A DNA stretch of 5,760 nucleotides from Microgenomates group bacterium (GCA_028276105.1 JAPYWZ010000045.1:1-5760), one strand, 5' to 3'; counted from the stretch's first letter, positions 1 to 4,334 are shown. Notes: generated by a model from the sequence alone, not told the origin. Translations and numbers: made by a program.

Positions 1-60
1 TGTCTCTCGTACAGCCACTAGTTCAATAGGAGTAGATGTTGTTTCTTTATCTATGCCCAT
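1..60 (-). CDS. Partial downstream reading frame, hypothetical (runs off left edge)
   Basis: On the minus strand an ATG at 60-58 opens a frame of 20 codons that stays open to the window edge (starts MGIDKETTST, ends AVRET). It overlaps the last 14 bases of the 47-322 gene in another frame. The same frame is already open from just after a TAA at about 95-93, so it can be read either as the start of a translationally coupled downstream gene or as the true continuation of the 47-322 gene after a frameshift. No Shine-Dalgarno sequence precedes the ATG, and no family is recognisable from 20 residues. Confidence 0.35.
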   Translation of the reverse strand, partial: MGIDKETTSTPIELVAVRET

Positions 61-322
61 AAATTGTTCTAATGATTGAACTGTGTATTACTCTTTGACC
101 AAGACCAAGTTTTAGACGAGCTGGGTCGGTAAATCTATAAAATTCAAAATGACGAGGAAGGCCGGTTAATCTTTCTTCGGTTGAAAGGTTGTTAAATTCT
201 TTACCAACGCCTTTAAGATCAGGTTCTTCTGGACTTCCTTCTGTAATTTTTATTAACTCTTGATGTGGTTGTGGCTCTAGTTGATCTGGTTGTGGTTTTG
301 CTAAATCTACTGATTCTCCCAT
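47..322 (-). CDS. Small hypothetical protein, 91 aa
   Basis: No family is recognised. The product is acidic and Pro/Gln-rich at its N-terminus, where a seven-residue unit is repeated in tandem (PQPDQLE then PQPHQEL, residues about 10-23). The rest is mixed charged sequence with a possible ordered segment around HFEFYRFTDPARLKLG (residues 58-73). There is no signal peptide or membrane segment, so it is probably cytoplasmic. ATG at 322 is the only start candidate near the 5' end. A good promoter (TTGACA, 16-bp spacer, TATAAA) lies directly upstream, but its -10 is only two bases from the ATG, so the transcript would begin at or just inside the start codon. The C-terminus may be artificial: another frame is open from about 92 to the window edge and looks protein-like. 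It could be one member of a small two-gene unit; nothing shows which. Confidence 0.5.
   Translation of the reverse strand: MGESVDLAKPQPDQLEPQPHQELIKITEGSPEEPDLKGVGKEFNNLSTEERLTGLPRHFEFYRFTDPARLKLGLGQRVIHSSIIRTIYGHR
260..295. repeat. In-frame 21-bp tandem duplication inside the 91-aa gene
   Basis: TTGATGTGGTTGTGG (260-274) recurs as TTGATCTGGTTGTGG (281-295), with 14 of 15 bases identical and an offset of 21 bp. On the coding (minus) strand this gives two seven-residue Pro/Gln units. It looks like a small in-frame duplication in a flexible segment. Confidence 0.7.
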
Positions 323-324
323 AC

Positions 325-352
325 TTTATATGTTTCTTCTTCTTCTTGTCAA
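325..352 (-). promoter_or_regulatory. Promoter for the 91-aa gene (leftward)
   Basis: Reading the minus strand, TTGACA (352-347) is a perfect -35 and TATAAA (330-325) a good -10, with a 16-bp purine-rich spacer of GAA repeats. Only two bases separate the -10 from the ATG at 322, so the expected start of transcription lies at or just past the A of the ATG. Its -35 occupies the same bases as the rightward promoter's -35. Confidence 0.55.
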
Positions 353-374
353 GGAGATTTTAATAAACTAAAAT
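346..374 (+). promoter_or_regulatory. Promoter for the nucleotidyltransferase gene (rightward)
   Basis: TTGTCA (346-351), a 17-bp spacer and TAAAAT (369-374) form a sigma-70-like promoter. Transcription would be expected to begin near 381, only about four bases before the TTG start at 385, giving an almost leaderless mRNA. The -35 overlaps the opposite-strand TTGACA (352-347), so two polymerases could not occupy the two promoters at once. Confidence 0.5.
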
Positions 375-384
375 TGTTATTGTT

Positions 385-1350
385 TTGGAAAACGAAGTTT
401 TAAAAACAATTCGGTACTTTTCTTTTTTTGATTACCCACCAAATTTTGAGGAGATTTATACTTTTTTGGGAAAAAAGGCAACAAAAAAGAAAGTAGAGAA
501 GGTATTAGGAGATTTAGAGCGTCAGAAAAAGATAAAAAAGATAAAAGATTTTAAAAAAGTTACACGTTACACGTTACAAGTTACAAGTGAGGATACTGTA
601 GGGGAGTATAGTAAAAAATTCAAAATTCAAAATTTAAATCTCAAAATTAAAAAATATAATAAGAGATATCTTTTTTCTCAAGAAAAACTGCAAAAATGGC
701 GATTAAAGTTATATTTAAAGATTTTGTCGTTTTTTCCCCAGATTAAACTTATTGGTTTTTCAGGCTCTTTGGCGATGATGAATGCTGAGAAAGATGATGA
801 TATTGATTTATTTATTATTACCGAAAAAAATCGATTGTTTACCGGTCGATTTGTAGCAATAATTTTGGCAAAAATTTTAGGGATTCATCGTTTTTATAAT
901 AAACGTTACAAGTTACATGTTGCATGTTATACAGATAAAGTCTGTCTTAATTTATTTTTTGATGAAAGTGATTTGGCCGTGCCTGATTTTAAAAGAAATG
1001 AGTATGTGGCCCATGAGATTTTACAGATGAAGCCGGCTGTTAACAAAGATGGTGTTTATGAGAGATTTTTGGCGGCAAATTCCTGGGTATTTGAGATTTT
1101 TCCGAATGCGAGAGAAGTAGTAAGTATAAAGTATAAAGTATTAAGTATTAAAAAGAAAAAATCGCTTAATACTTGCTACTTAATACTTAATACTTTTTTC
1201 AATAAGATAGAACAAAGCCTTAAGGTATTTCAGCTTCACTTAATTAATCGTCACCGGACGACTGAGATTGTTACCTCAACCCAGCTTTGGTTTCATCCAA
1301 ATGATTTTTACAAAACGATACACGGATTAACACGGAAGAAAAACGGATAA
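385..1350 (+). CDS. Winged-helix and nucleotidyltransferase-domain protein
   Basis: Residues 1-66 look like a winged helix-turn-helix (EVLKTIRYFSFFDYP, then helices FEEIYTFLGKKATKKKVEKV and a basic wing). Residues about 110-200 carry the DNA polymerase beta-type nucleotidyltransferase signature: G127-S128, then D139-I-D141 in DDDIDLFIIT, which in this superfamily bind metal and the NTP. The usual third carboxylate is not obvious: the next strand reads VCLNLFF, with Asn at the expected place. A conserved-looking C-terminal block, LWFHPNDF, lies at 301-308. The start is TTG at 385. An AAGGAG at 351-356 is too far away to serve it, and no in-frame ATG exists upstream of the stop at 364. Heptamer repeat arrays encode residues about 59-68, 78-90, 174-183 and 244-270, and a decamer array encodes the last nine residues and the stop. 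It is probably cytoplasmic; the substrate (nucleic acid, protein or small molecule) cannot be told. It is not a tRNA CCA-adding enzyme by domain order. Confidence 0.75.
   Translation: MENEVLKTIRYFSFFDYPPNFEEIYTFLGKKATKKKVEKVLGDLERQKKIKKIKDFKKVTRYTLQVTSEDTVGEYSKKFKIQNLNLKIKKYNKRYLFSQEKLQKWRLKLYLKILSFFPQIKLIGFSGSLAMMNAEKDDDIDLFIITEKNRLFTGRFVAIILAKILGIHRFYNKRYKLHVACYTDKVCLNLFFDESDLAVPDFKRNEYVAHEILQMKPAVNKDGVYERFLAANSWVFEIFPNAREVVSIKYKVLSIKKKKSLNTCYLILNTFFNKIEQSLKVFQLHLINRHRTTEIVTSTQLWFHPNDFYKTIHGLTRKKNG
559..586. repeat. Heptamer array A: four units of GTTACAm
   Basis: Two GTTACAC units (559-572) are followed by two GTTACAA units (573-586) with no gaps. The array lies within the nucleotidyltransferase gene. 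Because 7 is not a multiple of 3, the units are read in shifting frames and encode VTRYTLQVT. Confidence 0.9.
618..652. repeat. Heptamer array B: five units around ATTCAAA
   Basis: Two perfect ATTCAAA units (618-631) are followed by ATTTAAA, TCTCAAA and ATTAAAA (632-652), keeping a 7-bp period with decay along the array. It encodes the Lys/Ile/Asn-rich stretch FKIQNLNLKIKK between the winged helix and the catalytic domain. Confidence 0.75.
905..932. repeat. Heptamer array A': second GTTACAW array
   Basis: Four contiguous units, GTTACAA, GTTACAT, GTTGCAT and GTTATAC, repeat the motif of array A some 330 bp downstream in the same gene and orientation. It encodes YKLHVACY just before the VCLNLFF strand of the nucleotidyltransferase domain. 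Confidence 0.8.
1116..1194. repeat. Heptamer array C: long inverted repeat of AGTATWA units
   Basis: The left side holds AGTAGTA (1116-1122), two AGTATAA and two AGTATTA (1123-1150). The right side holds the reverse-complement units TAATACT, TGCTACT and two TAATACT (1167-1194). The two 28-base arms pair with four mismatches around a 16-base loop (1151-1166), so DNA or mRNA could form a long hairpin. It is coding: residues about 244-270, a Lys-rich loop followed by a hydrophobic segment. Confidence 0.85.
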
Positions 1351-1380
1351 ACACGGATAAATACGGATAAAAAACGAAAG
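1321..1380. repeat. Decamer array D at the 3' end of the nucleotidyltransferase gene
   Basis: Units of 10 bp, CACGGATTAA, CACGGAAGAA, AAACGGATAA, ACACGGATAA and ATACGGATAA, run from 1321 to 1370, followed by a degenerate sixth to 1380. The array supplies the final codons (HGLTRKKNG) and the TAA stop of the gene and continues past it, so the present C-terminus was probably created by repeat expansion or insertion. Confidence 0.8.
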
Positions 1381-1413
1381 AATAAAACAAGTCAAAAAAT
1401 ATAAACTGTGCCT

Positions 1414-1445
1414 TCCTTAAAAACCAGATGATTTATCATTAAGGA
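1414..1445. repeat. Inverted repeat upstream of tRNA-Leu
   Basis: TCCTTAA (1414-1420) and TTAAGGA (1439-1445) are perfect inverted repeats around 18 bases. The interior contains ATGAT-TT-ATCAT (1428-1439), itself a short palindrome overlapping the right arm. It has no T-run of a terminator. It may end the upstream transcript weakly or be without function. Confidence 0.35.
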
Positions 1446-1458
1446 TTTTAATTGATGT

Positions 1459-1464
1459 TATAAT
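1459..1464 (+). promoter_or_regulatory. -10 box for tRNA-Leu
   Basis: A perfect TATAAT lies 11 bases before the first base of tRNA-Leu, the expected spacing for a short 5' leader removed by RNase P. No convincing -35 is visible 16-18 bp upstream. Confidence 0.5.
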
Positions 1465-1475
1465 AATTCAATAAA

Positions 1476-1560
1476 GCCCCGATGCTGGAATTGGTAGACA
1501 GGCACGCTTCAGGAGCGTGTGCTTTTTAAAAGCGTGGAGGTTCAAATCCTCCTCGGGGCA
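1476..1560 (+). tRNA. tRNA-Leu(CAG)
   Basis: A full class II cloverleaf can be folded by eye. The acceptor stem is GCCCCGA (1476-1482) with TCGGGGC (1553-1559) and discriminator A1560. The D arm contains the Leu-like GGAATTGGTAGACA. The anticodon stem is CACGC/GCGTG with loop TTCAGGA, giving anticodon CAG at 1510-1512, which reads CUG. The long variable arm is a GCTTTT/AAAGC hairpin, and the T arm is GGAGG-TTCAAAT-CCTCC. The 3' CCA is not encoded: the discriminator is followed by CAA, so a CCA-adding enzyme is required. Confidence 0.97.
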
Positions 1561-1778
1561 CAAGAAAATTAGGTAATTACACCTGAAATTTGAAAAAAAT
1601 ATAAAGTAAATTTTTTAAATATTGATTTATTAATTAAAAAGTGTTATGTTAAATAGAAATCACGATCGTGAGTTGGATTTGACATATTTTAGTTATTTTT
1701 TTAGTAAAAATAATCGTAAATAATAAATTAATCCTAAAAAATAAAAAAATAAGTTAAAATATATTAAGAAAAGAAAAA
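1561..1778. other. AT-rich spacer between the two tRNA genes
   Basis: No coding frame of interest is seen in these 218 bases. The spacer holds a short AGGT/ACCT hairpin just after tRNA-Leu (1571-1584) followed by A- and T-runs that could loosely act as a terminator, a perfect 12-bp palindrome at 1660-1671, and an isolated TTGACA at 1679-1684. A-rich sequence with TATATT at 1760-1765 could be the -10 for tRNA-Ser. Confidence 0.5.
1660..1671. repeat. Perfect palindrome TCACGATCGTGA
   Basis: This 12-bp sequence is identical to its reverse complement and is a GC-rich island in a nearly pure A/T spacer. It contains CGATCG. It lies 8 bp before a TTGACA and could be a dimeric-regulator site, a methylation site, or chance. 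Confidence 0.5.
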
Positions 1779-1864
1779 GGAGAGATGGCTGAGTGGTCCA
1801 AAGCGAGGGTTTGCTAAACCCTTGAGCCTTTTGGCTCACGTGGGTTCGAATCCCACTCTCTCCG
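1779..1864 (+). tRNA. tRNA-Ser(GCT)
   Basis: A complete class II cloverleaf is visible. The acceptor stem is GGAGAGA (1779-1785) with TCTCTCC (1857-1863) and discriminator G1864, typical of Ser. The D arm reads GGCTGAGTGGTCCAAAGC. The anticodon stem is AGGGT/ACCCT with loop TTGCTAA, giving anticodon GCT at 1813-1815, which reads AGC/AGU. The long variable arm is a TGAGCC/GGCTCA hairpin and the T arm is GTGGG-TTCGAAT-CCCAC. The CCA end is not encoded. A broken protein gene starts 10 bp downstream. Confidence 0.97.
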
Positions 1865-1874
1865 CACTAAATCA

Positions 1875-2045
1875 ATGAAAATTTTCTTAAAAGTCAAACC
1901 AAAAGCCGCTCAGGCAAAAGTGGTAAAGATTGATAAGATGCATTATATAGTGTTTTCCATTCTTTTTAATGCCTTATCTTTTTCCCACGGTGAAATATTG
2001 GTTTTTTTAATTGCTTTTTCAATCACTTCTAAGGTTTTATCATAG
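1875..2045 (+). pseudogene. Truncated DUF167 (YggU-like) gene, N-terminal remnant
   Basis: An ATG at 1875 opens a 56-codon frame. Its first 26 residues (MKIFLKVKPKA, then KVVKIDKMHYIV) match my recollection of the N-terminal beta-hairpin of small DUF167/YggU proteins, usually about 75-100 residues. After HYIV, near 1952, the resemblance stops: the expected PPxxGKAN helix region is missing and the frame simply reads antisense through the 3' end of the DUF763 gene to a TAG at 2045. The remaining part is therefore a 5' fragment cut off by a rearrangement that brought the DUF763 gene in tail-to-tail. The fragment begins 10 bp after tRNA-Ser and may still be transcribed with it. DUF167 function is unknown. 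The family call rests on about 26 residues. Confidence 0.6.
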
Positions 2046-3061
2046 GTTTTTCTGTCAACCGGGTAGGGGATGCCATCTTTTCCCCCAAAGGCAAAACTGT
2101 AACGGGCTGGGTCCTCAAAGGAAGGCTTGGCGCCAGTCAAAAGCTCAGCAATAAGTGATAGAGCGCGAATTGTTTTTGGTCCAACATTTTCGGTCATCAA
2201 CACGTCCGTTAAACTTCTACTATCTTTTTGAAGAAGATTTTGAATTGATTTTTCCAATCTTGGAGTAAAGGTTTCTTGCAAAACCGGATGGGAATAAAAC
2301 TCATTGTCGGTGAGACTCAAAAGCGTAAGTTGCTTTTCACCCTCTTTGGTTTTTTGGATCAATTTTCTGACATGTGACTGTAAAGTTTTTTTCTCGGAAA
2401 CAACTTCAATTATTGCCTCACGATTGGCTAAACTTTTTTTTGAAGTTAAATTTAAAACTTTGGGTAAGATAACTTCTGATTGAATCCCTTGATGGGGTTC
2501 TAAAGTGGGGTCAATAATTTTTTCTGAATACCAATGATAACGTCTGGCTTTTTTTACGGTCGTGTTCATTCCTTGCTGGATGACCGCCCAATGGCCTTTT
2601 TTGGTAAACAAAAATGAATGGTGATAAATTTGAAAGTTGTCTTGAAGAAGAGCCGAGTCAACTTTGGCGGTTAGCCGCGATAGAAAGGTTAATTTTTCCG
2701 CTTGTAAAAAAGAAAGATTGGCTAATTCTGCCTTTTTTAGAATCTGATCCGGTGTTTTTCTTGAGGTTTTGCCTTTGCCACCGGCGATAAAAATTCCCAA
2801 ATCTTTTTCTAATCCAAAAAGAGCCGTTTTTAAAGCGCCTAAGGTGGTTGTGGTTAATCCCGAAGCATTCCAGTCAAAAGCCAAAATCGTCCCAAACGAT
2901 TGAAACCAAACTGGATCGGAAAGTCTTTCTAAAAAAACTTCCGGTCCAAAGTACTCAACCATCAAAATCGCAATTGAACGGGCCAGTCTTACCATCCGCT
3001 CAAACAGCCAAGGGGGACAGCGACCATAATCAAGACCAAAAGTAGCAATTCCACGGCGCAT
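1943..3061 (-). CDS. DUF763 family protein
   Basis: The 372-residue product matches the DUF763 pattern nearly end to end. The N-terminal MRRGIATFGLDYGRCPPWLFERM (read in two parts) leads into GPEVFLERLSDPVWFQSFG (39-57), FDWNASGLTTT (62-72), the Gly/Lys-rich GIFIAGGKGKTSRKTP (89-104), DSALLQDNFQIYHHSF (135-150), WAVIQQGMN (158-166), ARRYHWYSE (172-180) and EPHQGI (188-193). Near the C-terminus NVGPKTIRALSLIAELL (292-308) resembles a helix-hairpin-helix, followed by GGKDGIPYPVDRKTYD (326-341). The family is common in archaea and thermophiles and has no agreed function. The conserved Gly/Lys, His and Arg clusters suggest nucleic-acid or nucleotide handling, which is inference. No signal peptide is visible, so it is cytoplasmic. 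ATG at 3061 is preceded by TATAAT with a six-base gap, implying leaderless transcription. The tail abuts a broken DUF167 gene. Scattered family distribution makes horizontal acquisition possible. Confidence 0.88.
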   Translation of the reverse strand: MRRGIATFGLDYGRCPPWLFERMVRLARSIAILMVEYFGPEVFLERLSDPVWFQSFGTILAFDWNASGLTTTTLGALKTALFGLEKDLGIFIAGGKGKTSRKTPDQILKKAELANLSFLQAEKLTFLSRLTAKVDSALLQDNFQIYHHSFLFTKKGHWAVIQQGMNTTVKKARRYHWYSEKIIDPTLEPHQGIQSEVILPKVLNLTSKKSLANREAIIEVVSEKKTLQSHVRKLIQKTKEGEKQLTLLSLTDNEFYSHPVLQETFTPRLEKSIQNLLQKDSRSLTDVLMTENVGPKTIRALSLIAELLTGAKPSFEDPARYSFAFGGKDGIPYPVDRKTYDKTLEVIEKAIKKTNISPWEKDKALKRMENTI

Positions 3062-3067
3062 AGGATA

Positions 3068-3073
3068 ATTATA
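3068..3073 (-). promoter_or_regulatory. -10 box for the DUF763 gene
   Basis: On the minus strand TATAAT (3073-3068) is followed by six bases (TATCCT) and then the ATG at 3061. The usual -10 to start-site distance puts the first transcribed base on the A of the ATG, so the mRNA is probably leaderless. Sequence upstream is heptamer array E and offers no clear -35. Confidence 0.55.
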
Positions 3074-3100
3074 TTAAAAATCAAAAATCAAAATGTAAAA
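3073..3100. repeat. Heptamer array E between divergent genes
   Basis: Four contiguous units, ATTAAAA, ATCAAAA, ATCAAAA and TGTAAAA, have the same 7-bp period and unit count as the arrays in the nucleotidyltransferase gene, and the motif resembles array B. It lies inside the 67-bp region shared by two outward-facing promoters. Confidence 0.7.
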
Positions 3101-3116
3101 AAAAGAAAAAAATAGG

Positions 3117-3122
3117 TATATT
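3117..3122 (+). promoter_or_regulatory. -10 box for the transglycosylase-like gene
   Basis: TATATT (3117-3122) is followed by six bases and then ATG at 3129, the same geometry as the DUF763 and GH39 genes. This supports 3129 as the real start although its frame is broken shortly after. Confidence 0.45.
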
Positions 3123-3128
3123 AATAAT

Positions 3129-3188
3129 ATGTTGAGTCAACGTTTTAAAATCTTAATTTCGTTAATTTTTGCGTTTTTTTTTGGTTAA
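3129..3188 (+). other. Out-of-frame signal peptide of the transglycosylase-like gene
   Basis: ATG at 3129 opens a 19-codon frame with a classic export signal: a basic n-region (SQRFK) and a hydrophobic core (ILISLIFAFFF). It ends at TAA 3186-3188. The break falls at a run of nine T (3174-3182). With eight T the frame would continue directly into the 3169-4173 reading frame and give one 347-residue secreted protein. I interpret this as the true 5' end of the next gene, not a separate peptide. Confidence 0.7.
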
Positions 3189-4173
3189 TTTATACGGACG
3201 CACAACACCTTATTTATTTCTTTCCCAAGTTAGAAAAATTAAAGGATTAATATCTTCTATTAAGTTTCCTGATTTTAATTTTAATAAGTTTTTAAATTAC
3301 CAAGTTGAGGAACATAAATTAGACAGTAATCAAAAAAAAGAAATAACCAAAGAGATTTCTTTTACTTTACCAACCGTATCAATCACTTCTTCTAGTTTTT
3401 ATAATAAACCTGATTTTCCGCCAAGTGACATTTTTTTGTTAACACCTACTCCCACTTCTTTTTTATTTAACTTTCCTTCCTCATATATTTTTCCAACAAT
3501 CCAAATCACTTCTTTTAAACCGACTCAACCTCCCAAACCAACGGCTACTCCTACTTTTTCACCAATTACTTCTGATATGCGACCAGGAACGAGCTTGACG
3601 GAGATATTTAAAGAAGTAAATAAACGAGCGTGTATTCCTGTGGCCCTTCTTTATGCTTTTAAAACGGTTGAAACAGGGGAACGTTTTAAAAATGATAGCC
3701 CTTCAGTGATAAGAATTTACAACACTTATGGTTGGTGGATTACCGGAGCAGGGGATCCTTGTTATGGTTTTGGGTATCATGCGCAAACTGGAATTGTCCC
3801 TGAAGACAGCGTCAAAGCCGGTACTCGTTGTGAAAATCCAATTGGTGATCCTAATGATTTAAAGATTATGGGGATACTTCAAATATCTGAATGGGAACAA
3901 CAAGTTGTTCAAAAGTATATTTCTTCAATTATTCCCAAAAATGATCGTCGTGTTCTTTTTGACAACGCTCTTATTTTTGCTTATCTTACAAGAAATCGAG
4001 TGGGTAAGCCACCAAAAGACTGTGATAATTGGCCAGATGAGGTGATAAAAATTGCTGCTTCTAAACATTTGGGAAACGGTTGTGAATATTATTACAGTCA
4101 AACCGGAGCGTCGGGAAATTATTGTAATGAAGTACTTACGAAGTATAAAGAGTACAAAAAACAAGGTTTTTGA
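3169..4173 (+). CDS. Secreted lysozyme/transglycosylase-like protein (5' frameshifted)
   Basis: The open frame starts at TTG 3169, because stops at 3154 and 3163 block any earlier start. That TTG has no ribosome site and cuts off most of the signal peptide, so the true start is probably ATG 3129 with a one-base slip at the T9 run. Numbered from TTG: residues 1-90 are a mixed linker; 91-131 are rich in Pro, Thr and Ser (TPTPTSF, PTATPTF), a surface-exposed spacer; 140-334 form the domain. There, PVALLYAFKTVETGE with E168 fits the helix and catalytic Glu of the lysozyme-like fold, MGILQIS (234-240) parallels the GLMQI loop of lytic transglycosylases, and AASKHLGNG (296-304) parallels their C-terminal helix and turn. 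Six Cys (155, 198, 221, 285, 305, 319) suggest up to three disulfides outside the membrane. It probably cleaves peptidoglycan, for envelope remodelling, secretion or attack on a neighbour cell. The family assignment is by motif only. Confidence 0.6.
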   Translation: MRFFLVNLYGRTTPYLFLSQVRKIKGLISSIKFPDFNFNKFLNYQVEEHKLDSNQKKEITKEISFTLPTVSITSSSFYNKPDFPPSDIFLLTPTPTSFLFNFPSSYIFPTIQITSFKPTQPPKPTATPTFSPITSDMRPGTSLTEIFKEVNKRACIPVALLYAFKTVETGERFKNDSPSVIRIYNTYGWWITGAGDPCYGFGYHAQTGIVPEDSVKAGTRCENPIGDPNDLKIMGILQISEWEQQVVQKYISSIIPKNDRRVLFDNALIFAYLTRNRVGKPPKDCDNWPDEVIKIAASKHLGNGCEYYYSQTGASGNYCNEVLTKYKEYKKQGF

Positions 4174-4281
4174 GTTTTAAAATAGAACCTAAATCCGCGG
4201 TTATTTTAGAAATTTGTTTGATTTAATATATAAATAGCTAAAATCGAAGCATTATTTTTTAAATTTTATAATTTTATGTTC

Positions 4282-4312
4282 TTCTTTACCCTTCGAATCG
4301 GAGGGTAAGGAA
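4282..4312. promoter_or_regulatory. 13-bp-stem hairpin upstream of the GH39-like gene
   Basis: TTCTTTACCCTTC (4282-4294) pairs with GGAGGGTAAGGAA (4300-4312), giving 13 pairs including two G-T wobbles around a five-base loop GAATC. Neither strand has a T-run after the stem, so it is not a standard intrinsic terminator. It sits 109 bp after the stop of the transglycosylase-like gene and 25 bp before the -10 of the next gene. It could therefore end the upstream message or be an operator-like site at the -35 region. Confidence 0.55.
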
Positions 4313-4334
4313 TGACAATTGAGTGTGTCAGTCC

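Noticed and set aside
351..356. AAGGAG as ribosome binding site for the gene at 385
   Set aside because: It is 28 bases before the TTG, and the in-frame TAA at 364 blocks a closer start except rare ATT codons.
385..1350. Nucleotidyltransferase as the CCA-adding enzyme needed by the two tRNAs
   Set aside because: The domain order (winged helix first, then GS...DxD) and the missing CCA-enzyme motifs do not fit.
559..1380. Repeat blocks as a possible CRISPR array
   Set aside because: Units are 7 or 10 bp, directly tandem and lie in coding sequence, with no regular unique spacers and no cas genes.
1564..1620. Intrinsic terminator after tRNA-Leu
   Set aside because: The stem is only about four to six pairs and the T-run is over 25 bases away, too weak to annotate as a terminator.
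2848..3045. Plus-strand 65-codon frame opposite DUF763
   Set aside because: It is wholly antisense to a well-supported gene with conserved motifs. No promoter or start context was seen.
3925..4164. Minus-strand 79-codon frame
   Set aside because: It is antisense to the conserved domain of the transglycosylase-like gene, with composition typical of a shadow frame.
4288..4307. TTCGAATC in the hairpin as a tRNA T-arm remnant or att site
   Set aside because: It shares only eight bases with the tRNA-Ser T loop. Stem bases differ and no acceptor stem or longer match to the tRNA 3' end is present.
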